Part shown: piece after piece, positions 18,190 to 27,851 of the stretch
Numbering within the stretch: position 1 is the stretch's first letter
How the letters are laid out: every line of letters begins with the position of its first letter
Virus record (IMG/VR): IMGVR_UViG_3300044707_000152
Span: 1 to 55,433 of that record
Origin: a virus
DNA length: 55,433 nucleotides
Direction: 5' to 3' (one strand)
Notes under the pieces: model-generated
Database searches by the model: none
The model's input: only the letters and a program-made list of their open reading frames with translations
Told to the model about the DNA's origin: nothing
Made by a program: the position numbers and the translations under genes

Positions 18190-19806
18190 ATGTCTATCGC
18201 AGAACTCATAATGACAGGAACTCAGCAAGCATCCAAATCAACGGATTGGGTGGCAGATTCTTTGGCTAAAATTGGAGACAATGTAAGCAAGGTTCTTCGT
18301 GAACGAGAACAGAATAGGCAAGCCCAAGAGATGTTACCATTCTTGCAACAAAGTATGCAGGACTCAATGAGACTTGCAGGAGAAGGTAAGTCAGGTGAGG
18401 CGTATGCGAAGTTGATGCCGTTCTTGGCTGACCCAGCAGTAATGAATAATCCAAATTTGAGGCAAGCTATACCTGCATTTGAAAGTGGGATAAAGATTGC
18501 GGGAGATGAGTTCTATAAGAAAGAACAACTTCGCATTCGTGAAGATATGTATAACGCGAGGTATGGTGGTGGCGAAACGGAGGTTGTCTATGATACCCCA
18601 ACCGCCGAGCAGATGGCTGATCCAAACTATCGTCCATCTGCTCGCGTTGTTCCAAAAACAACACCAACCAGAAGCGGTGGTGGTGGCGCAGGAATGGGCG
18701 GGGGGTCTGCGCGTGAAGGAGCTATTGCCATAGACCAATCAACTCCGCTTCCCGGTATGGAGGCAAGATTTACGGATACCATTCCTGAAGTGGATACTAA
18801 CGGAGAGCAAAGAGGATTTGGATTTGGTTGGAGCTATCAAGAAGGATACCGCCCGACTGCTGATAGGCGCAAATCATTTGAGAAGGAATACAACGACTTC
18901 CTCAATGCTCCAGTTGAAGAGCAGGAGAAAATAAAGGAGCAGGTTCAAGTTACTCAAGAAGATGTGCCAGAAGGCAAGCAAGTGATCCCATTCCGAATGG
19001 CATTGAATCCAAACATTGTTGGGATTGTTGGCCCCGAAAGTTCTGTCGAAGTAGAAAAGATTGTCCAAGTATTCAAGGATGGAAGCCAAGAAGATCGCAG
19101 AGAGCTAATCAAAAAAAATCCGCTCGCCGCAACGATCAATGACCTAGAGAAAGCAGACAATACTATTTCAAGCAATAACACATTGCTGAACATCCATAAA
19201 CAGGTTGATGGAAATTATTCTAGGATCACAACAGAAAGGGTATTCCAAACTGATGATCCAAAGACTGATACATTCAAAATTTTTATTGATGGAAATGAAG
19301 CTCCTAATGTGCAGACGGACGCTAATGGAGCAGAAGCTATTGGGATAATGAAAGCCAAGGAAGTCGCCGCATTGACAGGCAAATATGATTTTGTCAGAGG
19401 AAAACCCACCGCTCCCGCGCCAACTCAAGGTGGAACAAAGAAACTTTCTTTAGAAGAGATAGCTGGCGGAGGGAGCGCATCTGCTGCCGCCAAACCGCAA
19501 CCGGAAAAATTATCCGCTGATAATCCATTTGCTCAAGCTGTATCTGAAAAACAAACTCAAGCATCTGCTGCCACAAAACAATCTATTGAAACTCAAAAGA
19601 CAAAAATCCAAGATTCAATTTCAGAACTTGAAAATAAACTTAAAATCTTAACTGCCGTTGGTCAGCGGAATCCAGAGATTCTTCCAAATTATCTTCGTAG
19701 AAAAATGAGTGCATATATGAATGCAACGCCATCTCGTAATGCTAAAGATTTTGAAGATACTAAAAAGGAAATTGAAAAACTAAGGTCAAAATTAAAATCT
19801 TTGTAA
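18190..19806 (+). CDS. Internal virion protein (gp15-like position)
   Basis: A 538-residue, mostly helical and charged protein with Ser/Gly-rich linkers (about 160-180 and 430-445) and a C-terminal coiled coil (KIQDSISELENKLKIL, KDFEDTKKEIEKLRSKL). It sits between the gp14-like and the giant protein, the place of the gp15-type ejection protein. No enzymatic motif is visible. Confidence 0.5.
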   Translation: MSIAELIMTGTQQASKSTDWVADSLAKIGDNVSKVLREREQNRQAQEMLPFLQQSMQDSMRLAGEGKSGEAYAKLMPFLADPAVMNNPNLRQAIPAFESGIKIAGDEFYKKEQLRIREDMYNARYGGGETEVVYDTPTAEQMADPNYRPSARVVPKTTPTRSGGGGAGMGGGSAREGAIAIDQSTPLPGMEARFTDTIPEVDTNGEQRGFGFGWSYQEGYRPTADRRKSFEKEYNDFLNAPVEEQEKIKEQVQVTQEDVPEGKQVIPFRMALNPNIVGIVGPESSVEVEKIVQVFKDGSQEDRRELIKKNPLAATINDLEKADNTISSNNTLLNIHKQVDGNYSRITTERVFQTDDPKTDTFKIFIDGNEAPNVQTDANGAEAIGIMKAKEVAALTGKYDFVRGKPTAPAPTQGGTKKLSLEEIAGGGSASAAAKPQPEKLSADNPFAQAVSEKQTQASAATKQSIETQKTKIQDSISELENKLKILTAVGQRNPEILPNYLRRKMSAYMNATPSRNAKDFEDTKKEIEKLRSKLKSL

Positions 19807-19851
19807 TAAAAGATTCTTGAATTTTTAAAACTGAATTGATAGGTTTTTTCA

Positions 19852-22800
19852 ATGAATTTCACTCCCGAAAAGTTAAAAACCGCGAGGGATAGCGGATACA
19901 CCGACGATGAGATTTGGAACTTTCTTGGTAAGGACGATCAACGATTTAATTTAGCCAAGGAGAATGGGCATTCTTTAGACGATACAATAACTTACTTTTC
20001 AAAGGTAAGTCCTCCAGAACCAGAACGCCGCGAAGGTGGGGGTGTAGTCGGTGGTGCAGCAGACATAGGAATCCAGTTTATGAAGGGGTTGGGAACTGGA
20101 ACCCGAATGATTTCTGATGTCTTCGGCGCAAACAATCCAGTATCTAAATCTATAGCAGGCTACGAAGATTATTTTGATAACCTCTTGTCTGCTGAATCGA
20201 AGCAAGACTCACAAGAGATTTCCCGTATTCTCAAAGACGCTGAAGGTAAGGGTATCTTGCCACAGATCATGGCTGGTTTGGAAGCGTTCACAGTTGCTCC
20301 AGCAGAAATGACTGCAACCACAATGGGCATAATGCTACCTAACTTGGCTGGAGGCGTGTATGCTAAAGCCGCGCAATTGACCAAAGCTGGTGTTATTGGA
20401 CTACAGATGGGCATAGGTGCAGCACAAGGGGCAGGATCAGTTAAAGGCCAAATCTACACAGCAGTCCAAGAGGAACTTCGTCAGCAAGGTTTGCCAGAAG
20501 ATAAGATTGACGACATAGCAACCGAGGCTCAAGCGTATAACGGAAAGAATTTGGATCAGATTCTTATCGGCGCAGGACTTGGAGCCGCCGCATCCTCGAC
20601 TGGTGCTGAAAAGATAATGACTCGTTTGATTACGGGGGCAGGCAAAGAAGCGAGTGAAGATATAATTAAATCTGTAATCAAAGGAGGATTCTCTGAAGCT
20701 CCTATTGAAGCATTGCAAGGCGGACAAGAAAAGATTGCCGAGAATGTTGCGCTTCAAAGAATCGGTGTAGATGTCCCAACTATGCAGGGTGTAATTCCAG
20801 CGGCGACAATGGAAGCTACTGCTGGTCTTTTAATTGGTGGTGGATTCGGAGGTGTTGAAGCACTTACTTCTACAGAACAAAAAGAAGAGAAGAAGATTGA
20901 TAAACAATCCAATCAAGTAGCCAACGAACTTTTGGCAGAAAACACACCAGCAACGCAATCTGTAGTAAAAGAATTAGCTCGCCGCGAGAATGCTGTTGCT
21001 AACCTGCAAGAAGCCTACGATGCCTTGGAACCTACTTCACAAGAAGCGCAGAAGTTGAAGTTGGAATTGAGTGAAGCGCAGAGAAACTTGAGTGCATTCA
21101 AGGAAGTAGCTAACAAAGCAGGATTATCGGAACCGATAACAGAAGCCGAGCGTCAGCAAGCCGAGTTAGCCAAGGCGATAGTAGAAGAACCTACCCCAAC
21201 TGTTAAGGAATCCTTACCAGTTCAACCTGCACAAGCTGCACCCGCACCCGCACCAGTAGAACAAGTAGTCACGCCACCAGTAGAGGTTGCACCCACCATC
21301 GCAGAGGCCGCGCCGGTTGAGCCAATCACTCCCGCACCAGTCACCGAGCAGCCTATTGAAGCAAAACCACAGAGATATGTTTTGCAGCAAATTGTAGCCA
21401 CATCAGGAGAATGGAGAACAATACAAATACTTCCCAATAAAGAAGCCGCTGATGCGGAGCAAGCGAAGCTACCAGAAGGTGCTACTGGATGGAGAATAAT
21501 TCCAGAAACACCAGTCACCGAGCAAGCCGCACCAGAAGAAATAACAATAGAAGAAGCCACCGACTTGGGATATACGCAACGCGACCCAAAGGATGTAAGG
21601 GTATTCAAAGCTTCAAAGATAACAAACGAATCACTCACAAATCATTTAGAAAAACAAGGATTCCGAGAAGGGGATATAATTGAAACACCGACTGGAAACG
21701 CGGAATTGTATGTATCCGATTCTGGGTTTGCATATTCTTGGAAACCAAAAAAAGGTAGAGGCAGAGATGGCGTAATCAAAGACCCAATTGAAGGAGTAAG
21801 GATTGAGCCAGTAACATTGCGTGACCCAAATGCGCCAGCAATGAGCGCAAAGGTTTCAAAAACTCAACCGCCAAAAGGTTATGTTAAAGAAGGTGGTAAA
21901 TATATTTTCAAAGCGGGGGTAACTGAACAACCAGTTGGAGCAGCTACACCAGTTGCCGAGGCCGTGCAAGCGACCGCTCCCGCTCCCTCTGCTGCACCAT
22001 CTGCCACCCCCGCAGTATCGGAAACGATAACGGAGCTAGTCCAGCGTGATGTCACGAAGCCAGAGCAGATGACACCGGAGGAGTTTGCTCAATTTGAGGA
22101 AGACTATGACAAACAAGCAAAGGTGCAAAGCGCAAAAAAAGCTAAGGCTCAGATTCCTTCTGAAAGCGGACTTGCAAAGATAGCAGAAGACAATGATATA
22201 TTGCGTATTGAAGGTCAATCCGAGTGGTATTCTTTTCAAGTTTCAGGTAAACGCATAAAGAAGTATACAGTAACCGAGAACGGGGCAAGAGGCACGGGAT
22301 TCTATTCTGCCCCTAAAGGCGGAAGTAACCTGACCTTATCTCAACTCAAACAGTGGCTATTGGATCGCGTGAGCCAAAACGCTCAGATGGGAACCTACAC
22401 TCCATTTGATTCAGAAACCGCTCAAGGAGACGCGATTTATCAGGCCTTTGAGGCGCGACGACCCATTTCTTCTGAGGCGTATGAATCTCTTGAATCTTAT
22501 CAAAAACCCGATCTACCAGAAGGATACGTCAAGCAAGGCGAGTTGTATGTTTACCAACCCGCAGTATCGGAAACGATAACGAAACCAAAACTCGGAGAAA
22601 AAGGCGGCGTTCTAATCCCCACCAAAGAAGACTTCATCCAAGCAGGACAGAACATCTACGAGGCTGGCATGGAGTTTGGTGCTTGGGCTAAACAGATGAT
22701 CCAGAGATTCGGTGATGCGGTCAGAGAGTTTCTTGGGGAAGTATGGCAAGCAGTGAGTGGTGCGCCAGCGAAGTTGAATGAACTGATGGGGTATCTTCCG

Positions 22801-25800
22801 AAGAAGGGTGAGGCTGGAGCGGTCAATGTAGGCAAAGGTAAGATAGGCGAGAAAGCTAAAGCCGCAGAAAAGCCAGCAGAGGAAGCTAAAGTAGAAGAGA
22901 AGCCAGCGGTGGAACCCGACAAAGAACAGATCAAGGGTGAAAAGATTGGCCCACCAAAGAAAACTCCAGAAGGCATTATCGCTAAGACCCAAGAACTATT
23001 ACGCAAGCAGTTTGATCCATCGAAAGTATCAAAAAACAATACTACTGAGGCATTCCGTGCATTGGGAAGATTGACTGGTAGGGGTGGAACTGATTTTGCT
23101 AAAGAACTGAATGATGTTGGAAGGGTAGTAGATGAGTCTGGCGCGGCGAGTGAGATTAGTATGGGTGCAGCGTTGTTCATTAACGACTTGTTTGAGTATT
23201 CTATTAGACTCGCGGCAGAAGGAAATAAGAAACTTCTTGGTATGATGTTGACTAACATCAACAAACTACCGACTGCTGCAATCGGCGTAAGTGATGCCGC
23301 CAGAGATTTACGCGCAAGGCTTGAGTTAACTCAACGATTCCTAATAATGGGACAAGCCGAGCAGGATGCCTACACTAACTATGTAGCAGAGTTTATCTAT
23401 GGGCCTAACCCAACTAAAGATCAGATTCAATCTATCAAGGATGCTTATGCAGCGGTAGAGAAGACCCCGCAAGTAACCGAGCAAGAGTTGACTGATGAGC
23501 TTGAATCGGTTGGTGGCAGAACTGGAACCGACTTGGTAGGTAAAATCAACGAAGAGTTTACTAAAGCTACTGAGAAGGGTAAGGAAAAACGCAAGACTGA
23601 GGAAGCGGAACTGGATGAGGAATACAGTAAGGTTCAAAAGCAAGCAGACGCTGAGATCGAAAAGCTCGCCAAGATTCAGTCTGACACACCTTCATTTGAT
23701 CCAGCAGCAGCAAGACAGACTGCAAATGATGTCCGTGCTATCGTAGCTGCTGACTTAAAACAACGCCCAGACATGGGACGCAAATCTCCTTGGAAGTCCA
23801 TGTTGGTTGCCAAACTCCAAGAAGCAGGAGTTGAGCTAACGGCAGCAGAGACACTGGCAGATATTGTTTGGAGACAGCATGAGATCAACAACCTTTCAAG
23901 GGAACTATCCTCCATCAATAAAGCTATTGAGAAAGGGCCAATCTCGGAGATCGTCAAAGCAATTAAAGACACTCCGCTGGAAGAACAACAGAAACCAAAT
24001 TGGAGATATGAGGTCATGCGTGACTACCTCCGTAGGGCAGGATTGAATGTTGCCCAGTCTGAAAGAATTGCGAAGTTAATGGACATCTCGCTCCAAAAAC
24101 GCTTCACGATGGCACAGGAGCAGGCATTCACAGATGCTATTAGTAAGTCTGCACCTTGGAAATCTGGAGATACCAGAAGCCGCAGAGCATTCCAGAAAGT
24201 ATTGCAAGCCCTCCGCGCTGGTGCATTAGACCCTGCAAGGAATGTGTTGAGCGACATGGCGGCACTTAATGGATGGACTGGGTTTACTCCAGAACAATAC
24301 AAAGTCCTCCTCAAGAATGACGCTATCCTCTCTGATCCAGAAGCAGGTGAACTTAAAAAGGCAGAAGCCTACAAAGCAATCCAAGATGTAATTTCTAAAG
24401 CCAAACTACCAATCCGCGCAAGGGATGTCATCGGGCAATACTACGATGCACAAGCACTGAGTGGTATTCCTACTTTAACTGTGAACTCATTCTCACCAAT
24501 CGCATTTGCTATGCGGAATGCTATTGTTGAGATTGGATCGGGAACTCTTAAGGGTAATCCAAAGGCTATCACCAACGCGGCGACTGCTTTTGTGGATTCA
24601 ATCAAATCATGGGCGAACACAGTTGCTTTCTCTTTCAAGAACAATGTCACAGTTTACTCCAATGTGGATTACATCGTGAACGATGATAATCTTCTTAGGC
24701 TTTATCGTCGCGGAGTAGATCAGTTCAAGGGTGGCAAGACACCAAGAGAACGGGCAGACGGAGTAAAGAACATGATGATTGGTATGATGGATTATGTTCG
24801 TCGCATCTTGAATGCTCTCGACTATGGCGCGATTGCCTCACTTCAAAACCAGAACATTAGCAAGTATTCGATGGCAGTAATGAAGCGACAGAAGATGTCC
24901 ACCAAAGAAGCCAACGATATGTTTGCGGTGATGATGAAGGCTAAGAATGATTTCTACCTCCAGCAAATCGCTATCGGAACCGATAAAAACAAAGCAAGCA
25001 TTCTCGCTGATGAGTTCTACATTTCCTCATGGAACGATGCTCTGACTAAAGCAGGCGTAGAGAAAAGTGATATTAAGCAAGCAATGGATGCCGCAATCAA
25101 TGATGCGCTATCCTCTGTTGGTAGAAACAGGCAGTCACTTGATTCTTTGAAAGATGAGTCAACCAAGTTGAAAGACGCTGGTGTATCTTCGATGCCTGCC
25201 TTGTGGTTGTTGGAGTCGATGGCAAGCGCGGCCAATCAAACTGAAAACCAGATTCTGAAATTGTTCAGCCGAATCATCTATGGGTATGCAATCGTTCCTG
25301 CTCGCGTGATTCGTGAGACAGCTTGGTTTTCGCCATACGGATTCGTGCGTTTTGGATATGATTGGTTAGCAAAGAAGATGGGCAAGACATCACCTTACGC
25401 TCAGTCACTCGGAACCGATGTCCAGTATAGCCAGAGGCTAAACGAGGCTATCGCTGGAACTGTAGCATTGATTGCTCTTGCATCCCTCCGCGCTGGATCA
25501 ACTGACGAACCAGAAGAAGATGAGTTCAAGATAGTATTTACTGGTAATGGCCCAAAGAGAAGCGATGACCCTCAGTTCTATGACTCTTGGTATAAAGCAG
25601 GCAACAAGCCAAACACCATGAGTATTTATTTCGGGAAGTCCAAGTTTGACTTGAACATGATGAGAGGATTTGAAGCGTTCACTTGGCCTGCTATGATGCT
25701 TGGTGCGCTCGATGATTTGGAGATTCGCAAAAAGCAAAAACGCGATACTAACACCGCTTCTCAAATTGAAGATGCAAGCATTGTGGCGGGATTTGTATTT

Positions 25801-26427
25801 GATGCTGCGCTTCGTCGAGGCCCATATGCCTTCACTACAAAGTCACTCTTCGGAACATATGGAGACATCGGTGTAGAGGGCATCGCCAAGGGTCTTACCT
25901 TCCCCGCTAAGACTCTGATTCCAGTATTGGGAACAAGCCTTGCAAGTAACCTGTCGAACTTCATCAACGATCCTGTTGATAGGCGCACATTAGATGGTGC
26001 GGTATGGTCAAACATCCCATTCATCGGGCCTGCCGTAGCACCGAAATCTTTGAATGCTTTTGGTGAACCTGCGCTTTCAACTGACTTCGCAAGCAAAATG
26101 TTTAAGCTCGGAGTTCCGATTGTCTATGACATCCCGACTGACAGAGAATCAATCATGCTCCATGAGTTAGTCTTGAGTAAGGGTGGTGGGCCAAGCATTC
26201 CGACCCGGAATCAGCTTGCACAAAGGCTCGACAGAGACCCGACCAACAAAGAATACGAGATGTTCGTGAAGGAATATGGCGCGGTTCTCACGACATCCAT
26301 GAAGAAGAATTACGAGAAACTTTCTGCGATGAAACCGGAGGCTTACACCAAGGTTGTTGAGCGAATCGGTAATCGTGCAAGGGACATCGCGGAGAACAAG
26401 GTTAGGGTTGCTGCGAAAAAACCTTGA
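19852..26427 (+). CDS. Giant internal virion / polyvalent ejection protein (2191 aa)
   Basis: The largest gene. Residues 1-45 form a small helical domain (FTPEKLKTARDSGYTDDEIWNFLG). Around 150-250 there are Gly/Ala-rich hydrophobic helices. About 360-1080 is low-complexity Ala/Pro/Glu/Val-rich linker with recurring short motifs (GYVKEGGKYIF, GYVKQGELYVY; AVSETIT twice). A segment near 925-960 (FIQAGQNIYEAGMEFGAWAKQMIQRFG) resembles large-polyvalent-protein (LPD) domains. The rest is helical, ending in a basic tail. It is gp16-like by position, but no lytic transglycosylase motif was seen. It carries four palindrome copies in its DNA. Confidence 0.65.
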   Translation: MNFTPEKLKTARDSGYTDDEIWNFLGKDDQRFNLAKENGHSLDDTITYFSKVSPPEPERREGGGVVGGAADIGIQFMKGLGTGTRMISDVFGANNPVSKSIAGYEDYFDNLLSAESKQDSQEISRILKDAEGKGILPQIMAGLEAFTVAPAEMTATTMGIMLPNLAGGVYAKAAQLTKAGVIGLQMGIGAAQGAGSVKGQIYTAVQEELRQQGLPEDKIDDIATEAQAYNGKNLDQILIGAGLGAAASSTGAEKIMTRLITGAGKEASEDIIKSVIKGGFSEAPIEALQGGQEKIAENVALQRIGVDVPTMQGVIPAATMEATAGLLIGGGFGGVEALTSTEQKEEKKIDKQSNQVANELLAENTPATQSVVKELARRENAVANLQEAYDALEPTSQEAQKLKLELSEAQRNLSAFKEVANKAGLSEPITEAERQQAELAKAIVEEPTPTVKESLPVQPAQAAPAPAPVEQVVTPPVEVAPTIAEAAPVEPITPAPVTEQPIEAKPQRYVLQQIVATSGEWRTIQILPNKEAADAEQAKLPEGATGWRIIPETPVTEQAAPEEITIEEATDLGYTQRDPKDVRVFKASKITNESLTNHLEKQGFREGDIIETPTGNAELYVSDSGFAYSWKPKKGRGRDGVIKDPIEGVRIEPVTLRDPNAPAMSAKVSKTQPPKGYVKEGGKYIFKAGVTEQPVGAATPVAEAVQATAPAPSAAPSATPAVSETITELVQRDVTKPEQMTPEEFAQFEEDYDKQAKVQSAKKAKAQIPSESGLAKIAEDNDILRIEGQSEWYSFQVSGKRIKKYTVTENGARGTGFYSAPKGGSNLTLSQLKQWLLDRVSQNAQMGTYTPFDSETAQGDAIYQAFEARRPISSEAYESLESYQKPDLPEGYVKQGELYVYQPAVSETITKPKLGEKGGVLIPTKEDFIQAGQNIYEAGMEFGAWAKQMIQRFGDAVREFLGEVWQAVSGAPAKLNELMGYLPKKGEAGAVNVGKGKIGEKAKAAEKPAEEAKVEEKPAVEPDKEQIKGEKIGPPKKTPEGIIAKTQELLRKQFDPSKVSKNNTTEAFRALGRLTGRGGTDFAKELNDVGRVVDESGAASEISMGAALFINDLFEYSIRLAAEGNKKLLGMMLTNINKLPTAAIGVSDAARDLRARLELTQRFLIMGQAEQDAYTNYVAEFIYGPNPTKDQIQSIKDAYAAVEKTPQVTEQELTDELESVGGRTGTDLVGKINEEFTKATEKGKEKRKTEEAELDEEYSKVQKQADAEIEKLAKIQSDTPSFDPAAARQTANDVRAIVAADLKQRPDMGRKSPWKSMLVAKLQEAGVELTAAETLADIVWRQHEINNLSRELSSINKAIEKGPISEIVKAIKDTPLEEQQKPNWRYEVMRDYLRRAGLNVAQSERIAKLMDISLQKRFTMAQEQAFTDAISKSAPWKSGDTRSRRAFQKVLQALRAGALDPARNVLSDMAALNGWTGFTPEQYKVLLKNDAILSDPEAGELKKAEAYKAIQDVISKAKLPIRARDVIGQYYDAQALSGIPTLTVNSFSPIAFAMRNAIVEIGSGTLKGNPKAITNAATAFVDSIKSWANTVAFSFKNNVTVYSNVDYIVNDDNLLRLYRRGVDQFKGGKTPRERADGVKNMMIGMMDYVRRILNALDYGAIASLQNQNISKYSMAVMKRQKMSTKEANDMFAVMMKAKNDFYLQQIAIGTDKNKASILADEFYISSWNDALTKAGVEKSDIKQAMDAAINDALSSVGRNRQSLDSLKDESTKLKDAGVSSMPALWLLESMASAANQTENQILKLFSRIIYGYAIVPARVIRETAWFSPYGFVRFGYDWLAKKMGKTSPYAQSLGTDVQYSQRLNEAIAGTVALIALASLRAGSTDEPEEDEFKIVFTGNGPKRSDDPQFYDSWYKAGNKPNTMSIYFGKSKFDLNMMRGFEAFTWPAMMLGALDDLEIRKKQKRDTNTASQIEDASIVAGFVFDAALRRGPYAFTTKSLFGTYGDIGVEGIAKGLTFPAKTLIPVLGTSLASNLSNFINDPVDRRTLDGAVWSNIPFIGPAVAPKSLNAFGEPALSTDFASKMFKLGVPIVYDIPTDRESIMLHELVLSKGGGPSIPTRNQLAQRLDRDPTNKEYEMFVKEYGAVLTTSMKKNYEKLSAMKPEAYTKVVERIGNRARDIAENKVRVAAKKP

Positions 26428-26451
26428 CACCCGCAGAAGCTGATGTAGATT
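26424..26451 (+). promoter_or_regulatory. Sigma-70-like promoter overlapping the giant gene's stop
   Basis: TTGACA (26424-26429), 16-base spacer, TAGATT (26446-26451). The -35 box overlaps the TGA stop of the giant gene. The same -35/-10 pair with the same spacing recurs at 26579. Confidence 0.6.
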
Positions 26452-26457
26452 GGTTGC

Positions 26458-26531
26458 GCAGCATTTGGGATGTTGTATTCATGTTATTCATCAGGTTGAC
26501 GCACCTCGGAGAAATTCGGGGTGCGTTTTCT
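26458..26531 (+). ncRNA. Candidate short RNA ending in an intrinsic terminator
   Basis: The promoter at 26424 is followed about 50 bases later by the hairpin ACGCACC...GGTGCGT (26499-26526) and TTTT, with no reading frame between. The result would be a transcript of roughly 70 nucleotides. The hairpin also serves as terminator for the virion operon. Function unknown. Confidence 0.45.
26499..26531 (+). terminator. Intrinsic terminator after the virion operon
   Basis: Stem ACGCACC (26499-26505) with GGTGCGT (26520-26526), then TTTTC. It separates the virion module from the nucleic-acid module. Confidence 0.75.
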
Positions 26532-26578
26532 GTTATAGGAACCGATAAAAATATTTTCTAAAAAGTATTAAAAAAATG

Positions 26579-26606
26579 TTGACACGATAATCGTAGTCTG
26601 TAGATT
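26579..26606 (+). promoter_or_regulatory. Promoter of the nuclease/SSB/dpdA operon
   Basis: TTGACA (26579-26584), 16 bases, TAGATT (26601-26606), 40 bases before the ATG at 26646. The spacer holds CGATAATCG, which is the palindrome half-site pair in inverted, overlapping order. A degenerate palindrome (ATAGGAACCGAT, 26535-26546) lies upstream. Confidence 0.65.
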
Positions 26607-26645
26607 TGCCTTGCGAACGGCACAACCTCCGTCCATAAAAACCTA

Positions 26646-26858
26646 ATGAAAGACACACCAACAGTAAAAAAAGAAGTAACAGAAAAACCCGTAGTGAACT
26701 CCGAACTCCAAAAAGAAATCTATCTCCGCTTGGTATCGGCAGCAGCATCAGATGGCAAATTTGAATTGGGTAAATTGCCCAATGCACAGGCAGTAGTCAA
26801 GCAGGGCGACCACCTCAAGGGTGTGGCTGAACTCCTCGCTAATTGTTTCGAGAAATGA
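26646..26858 (+). CDS. Small early protein, unknown
   Basis: A 70-residue charged protein, first gene after the promoter at 26579. No domain recognised. Its stop overlaps the next ATG as ATGA. Confidence 0.6.
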   Translation: MKDTPTVKKEVTEKPVVNSELQKEIYLRLVSAAASDGKFELGKLPNAQAVVKQGDHLKGVAELLANCFEK

Positions 26859-26998
26859 GAGACGAAGACGATTACGATCTTTCTTCGGAAATCGAAGAGG
26901 CGCGTCACGAAGCATACATCCATAAATGTGCTATGCGCGACATGGATCAAGGCATCCGACCTACCTATTGGGACGAACCAAATGACGATCACGAATAG
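26855..26998 (+). CDS. Small acidic protein, unknown
   Basis: A 47-residue very acidic protein (MRDEDDYDLSSEIEEARHE...) in an ATGA overlap with the gene before it. It overlaps the following nuclease gene by 17 bases. Translational coupling supports a real gene. Confidence 0.55.
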   Translation: MRDEDDYDLSSEIEEARHEAYIHKCAMRDMDQGIRPTYWDEPNDDHE

Positions 26999-27851
26999 AC
27001 ACGATTTGCCAGCCCCAATGTATCGGGCGTTGGCGCACGATGGTTATATGGCGGGTCAAAGAAAAGCTGACATCTCAGTGACTACTTTGATCGGCCCACC
27101 GAAGATCAACCAACTCAAGAAACGCTATTCTGAGCAGATCGTAGAAGACGCATCCGATAGGGTGTGGGCATTGCTTGGTCAGTCAGTGCATAAAGTTCTT
27201 GAGCTGGCAGGCGGCGAAGACGAGATGACTGAGAAGCGTCTATACAAAGAGATTAGTGGTTGGACGCTGACTGGTCAGACTGACTTGTATGAGACTGGTA
27301 ACAAAGTAATCTCTGACTTCAAAGTAACATCGGTCTTCAGTTTCCTCCTCGGCGGCAAGTCTGAGTGGGAAGCACAGATCAACCTCAATGCTATGCTCTG
27401 GAGAGAGTATGGATACGAAGTCAAGAAAGGTCAGATCGTCGCCATCCTTCGGGACTGGCAGGCAAGCAAGGCTGAGTTTGACAAGGAGTATCCTCAATGT
27501 GCAGTCCACATTGTTGACATACCTCTTTGGGATAACGAAGAGTGTTTGGCCTACGCAGCGGAGAGGATTAAACTCCACCAAGCGGCGGCAGCAATGCCAG
27601 ACGATACCATCCCTGCCTGTGATCCAAAGGAACGGTGGGCTAAATCAGATACCTTTGCCATCAAGAAGGACGGGAACAAACGAGCAGCAAAAGTGTGCGA
27701 GACATTGGAGGAAGCTGAAAGACTGCTACCTACCTATGGCGCGAAACACTCAATCGAAACAAGAGCAGGTGGGAATATCCGCTGCGAGCGTTACTGCTCT
27801 GTAGCACCCTTCTGCCACTACTACAAAACAACCTATAATACAAATGAGTAA
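26982..27851 (+). CDS. RecB/Cas4-like PD-(D/E)XK nuclease
   Basis: A 289-residue protein from the ATG at 26982 (MTITNRHDLP); an earlier in-frame start at 26928 would lie deep in the previous gene. H70 (GQSVHKVLE), D101 (TGQTDLYE) and D112-x-K114 (ISDFKVTS) follow the H-D-DxK order of Cas4/RecB-family nucleases. The C-terminal CERYCSVAPFC is a cysteine cluster as used for a 4Fe-4S site in that family. Likely an exonuclease for phage recombination or host DNA processing. It overlaps the SSB-like gene by eight bases. Confidence 0.8.
   Translation: MTITNRHDLPAPMYRALAHDGYMAGQRKADISVTTLIGPPKINQLKKRYSEQIVEDASDRVWALLGQSVHKVLELAGGEDEMTEKRLYKEISGWTLTGQTDLYETGNKVISDFKVTSVFSFLLGGKSEWEAQINLNAMLWREYGYEVKKGQIVAILRDWQASKAEFDKEYPQCAVHIVDIPLWDNEECLAYAAERIKLHQAAAAMPDDTIPACDPKERWAKSDTFAIKKDGNKRAAKVCETLEEAERLLPTYGAKHSIETRAGGNIRCERYCSVAPFCHYYKTTYNTNE

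Noticed and set aside
22656-23264. Reverse-strand frame of 202 codons inside the giant gene
   Set aside because: Shadow frame; the giant gene's frame is continuous over 6.5 kb and in operon with its neighbours.
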